5,574 nucleotides of DNA from Flavipsychrobacter sp. GTDB taxonomy: Bacteria; Bacteroidota; Bacteroidia; Chitinophagales; Chitinophagaceae. Every line of letters begins with the position of its first letter. The first letter of the stretch is position 1. The stretch is taken from positions 1 to 5,574 of the forward strand of contig JAJNBR010000209.1 of the NCBI GenBank assembly GCA_021156265.1, written 5' to 3'. Positions 5,472-5,574 of this stretch are shown here, piece by piece. Made by a program: the position numbers and the translations under genes. A model generated the notes under the pieces. It was given only the letters and a program-made list of their open reading frames with translations. It ran no database searches and had not been told where the DNA came from.

Positions 5472-5574
5472 TGAAACCGGTTTATGCTATAGCGACTAAT
5501 ATCGTTTCTGCCCTTGGTATGAATACAGAGGGGCATTGGGGAGCTGTAAATACCGGTAAAGTTGGGATTAAACG
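5456..5574 (+). CDS. Beta-ketoacyl-ACP synthase, N-terminal fragment (runs off the right edge)
   Basis: Only the first 39 codons are present. The translation begins MAQAIVKPVYAIATNIVSAL and continues through G-MNTEGHWGAVNTGKVGIK, the characteristic start of the thiolase-like ketosynthase fold (first beta strand, 'SALG.....W..V..GK.GI'). The catalytic Cys and His residues would lie downstream of the window, so it cannot be decided whether this is an active ketosynthase or a chain-length-factor-type partner. ATG 5456 is favoured over GTG 5471 because GGAAG (5446-5450) sits at Shine-Dalgarno distance. It overlaps the thioesterase by 16 nt in a different frame, so translational coupling is likely. 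It would extend acyl chains on the operon's ACP. Confidence 0.8.
   Translation, partial: MAQAIVKPVYAIATNIVSALGMNTEGHWGAVNTGKVGIK

Overview
The window reads as chromosomal DNA of a Bacteroidota bacterium, most likely in the Chitinophagaceae/Chitinophagales neighbourhood. The evidence is a TonB-dependent receptor with an N-terminal carboxypeptidase-regulatory-like domain beside a surface-type lipoprotein, a TAnnTTTG promoter element, near absence of Shine-Dalgarno sites, and protein families I recognise from this phylum. Every convincing gene is on the + strand. No tRNA, rRNA, CRISPR array, insertion sequence or other mobile element is visible.

Layout. (1) 54-2945: a two-gene outer-membrane uptake unit, made of a TonB-dependent receptor and, 3 nt later, a small lipoprotein. 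It closes with a strong intrinsic terminator at 2982-3021. (2) 3063-3326: a monocistronic small protein of a Bacteroidota hypothetical family. (3) 3327-3491: an intergenic region with a Bacteroidota-type -7 promoter element and an AT-rich 16-bp hairpin in the presumed 5' leader. (4) 3492 to the right edge: a tightly packed operon encoding an acyl carrier protein, an LpxL/HtrB-like acyltransferase, a hot-dog 3-hydroxyacyl-ACP dehydratase, a 4HBT-type acyl thioesterase and the N-terminus of a beta-ketoacyl synthase. Gaps and overlaps are +2, -8, +12 and -16 nt.

How the genes fit together. Unit 4 has the content of the start of a flexirubin / dialkylresorcinol / aryl-polyene type II polyketide-fatty acid cluster. 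The ACP carries the growing chain, the ketosynthase extends it, the dehydratase introduces double bonds, the thioesterase may release or edit chains, and the LpxL-like enzyme may transfer an acyl group in the membrane. The diagnostic genes (DarA/DarB, an aromatic ammonia-lyase, ketoreductase, MMPL-type exporter) would lie outside the window, so this assignment is inference from family resemblance and order. Unit 1 probably imports a metal, metal chelate or similar small ligand, but the substrate cannot be read from the sequence.

I see no evidence here for a wholly new system. The points most worth a second look are the divergent active-site region of the dehydratase, the TTG start of the thioesterase in the same frame as the dehydratase, the leader hairpin, and the functionally unassigned lipoprotein partner of the receptor.
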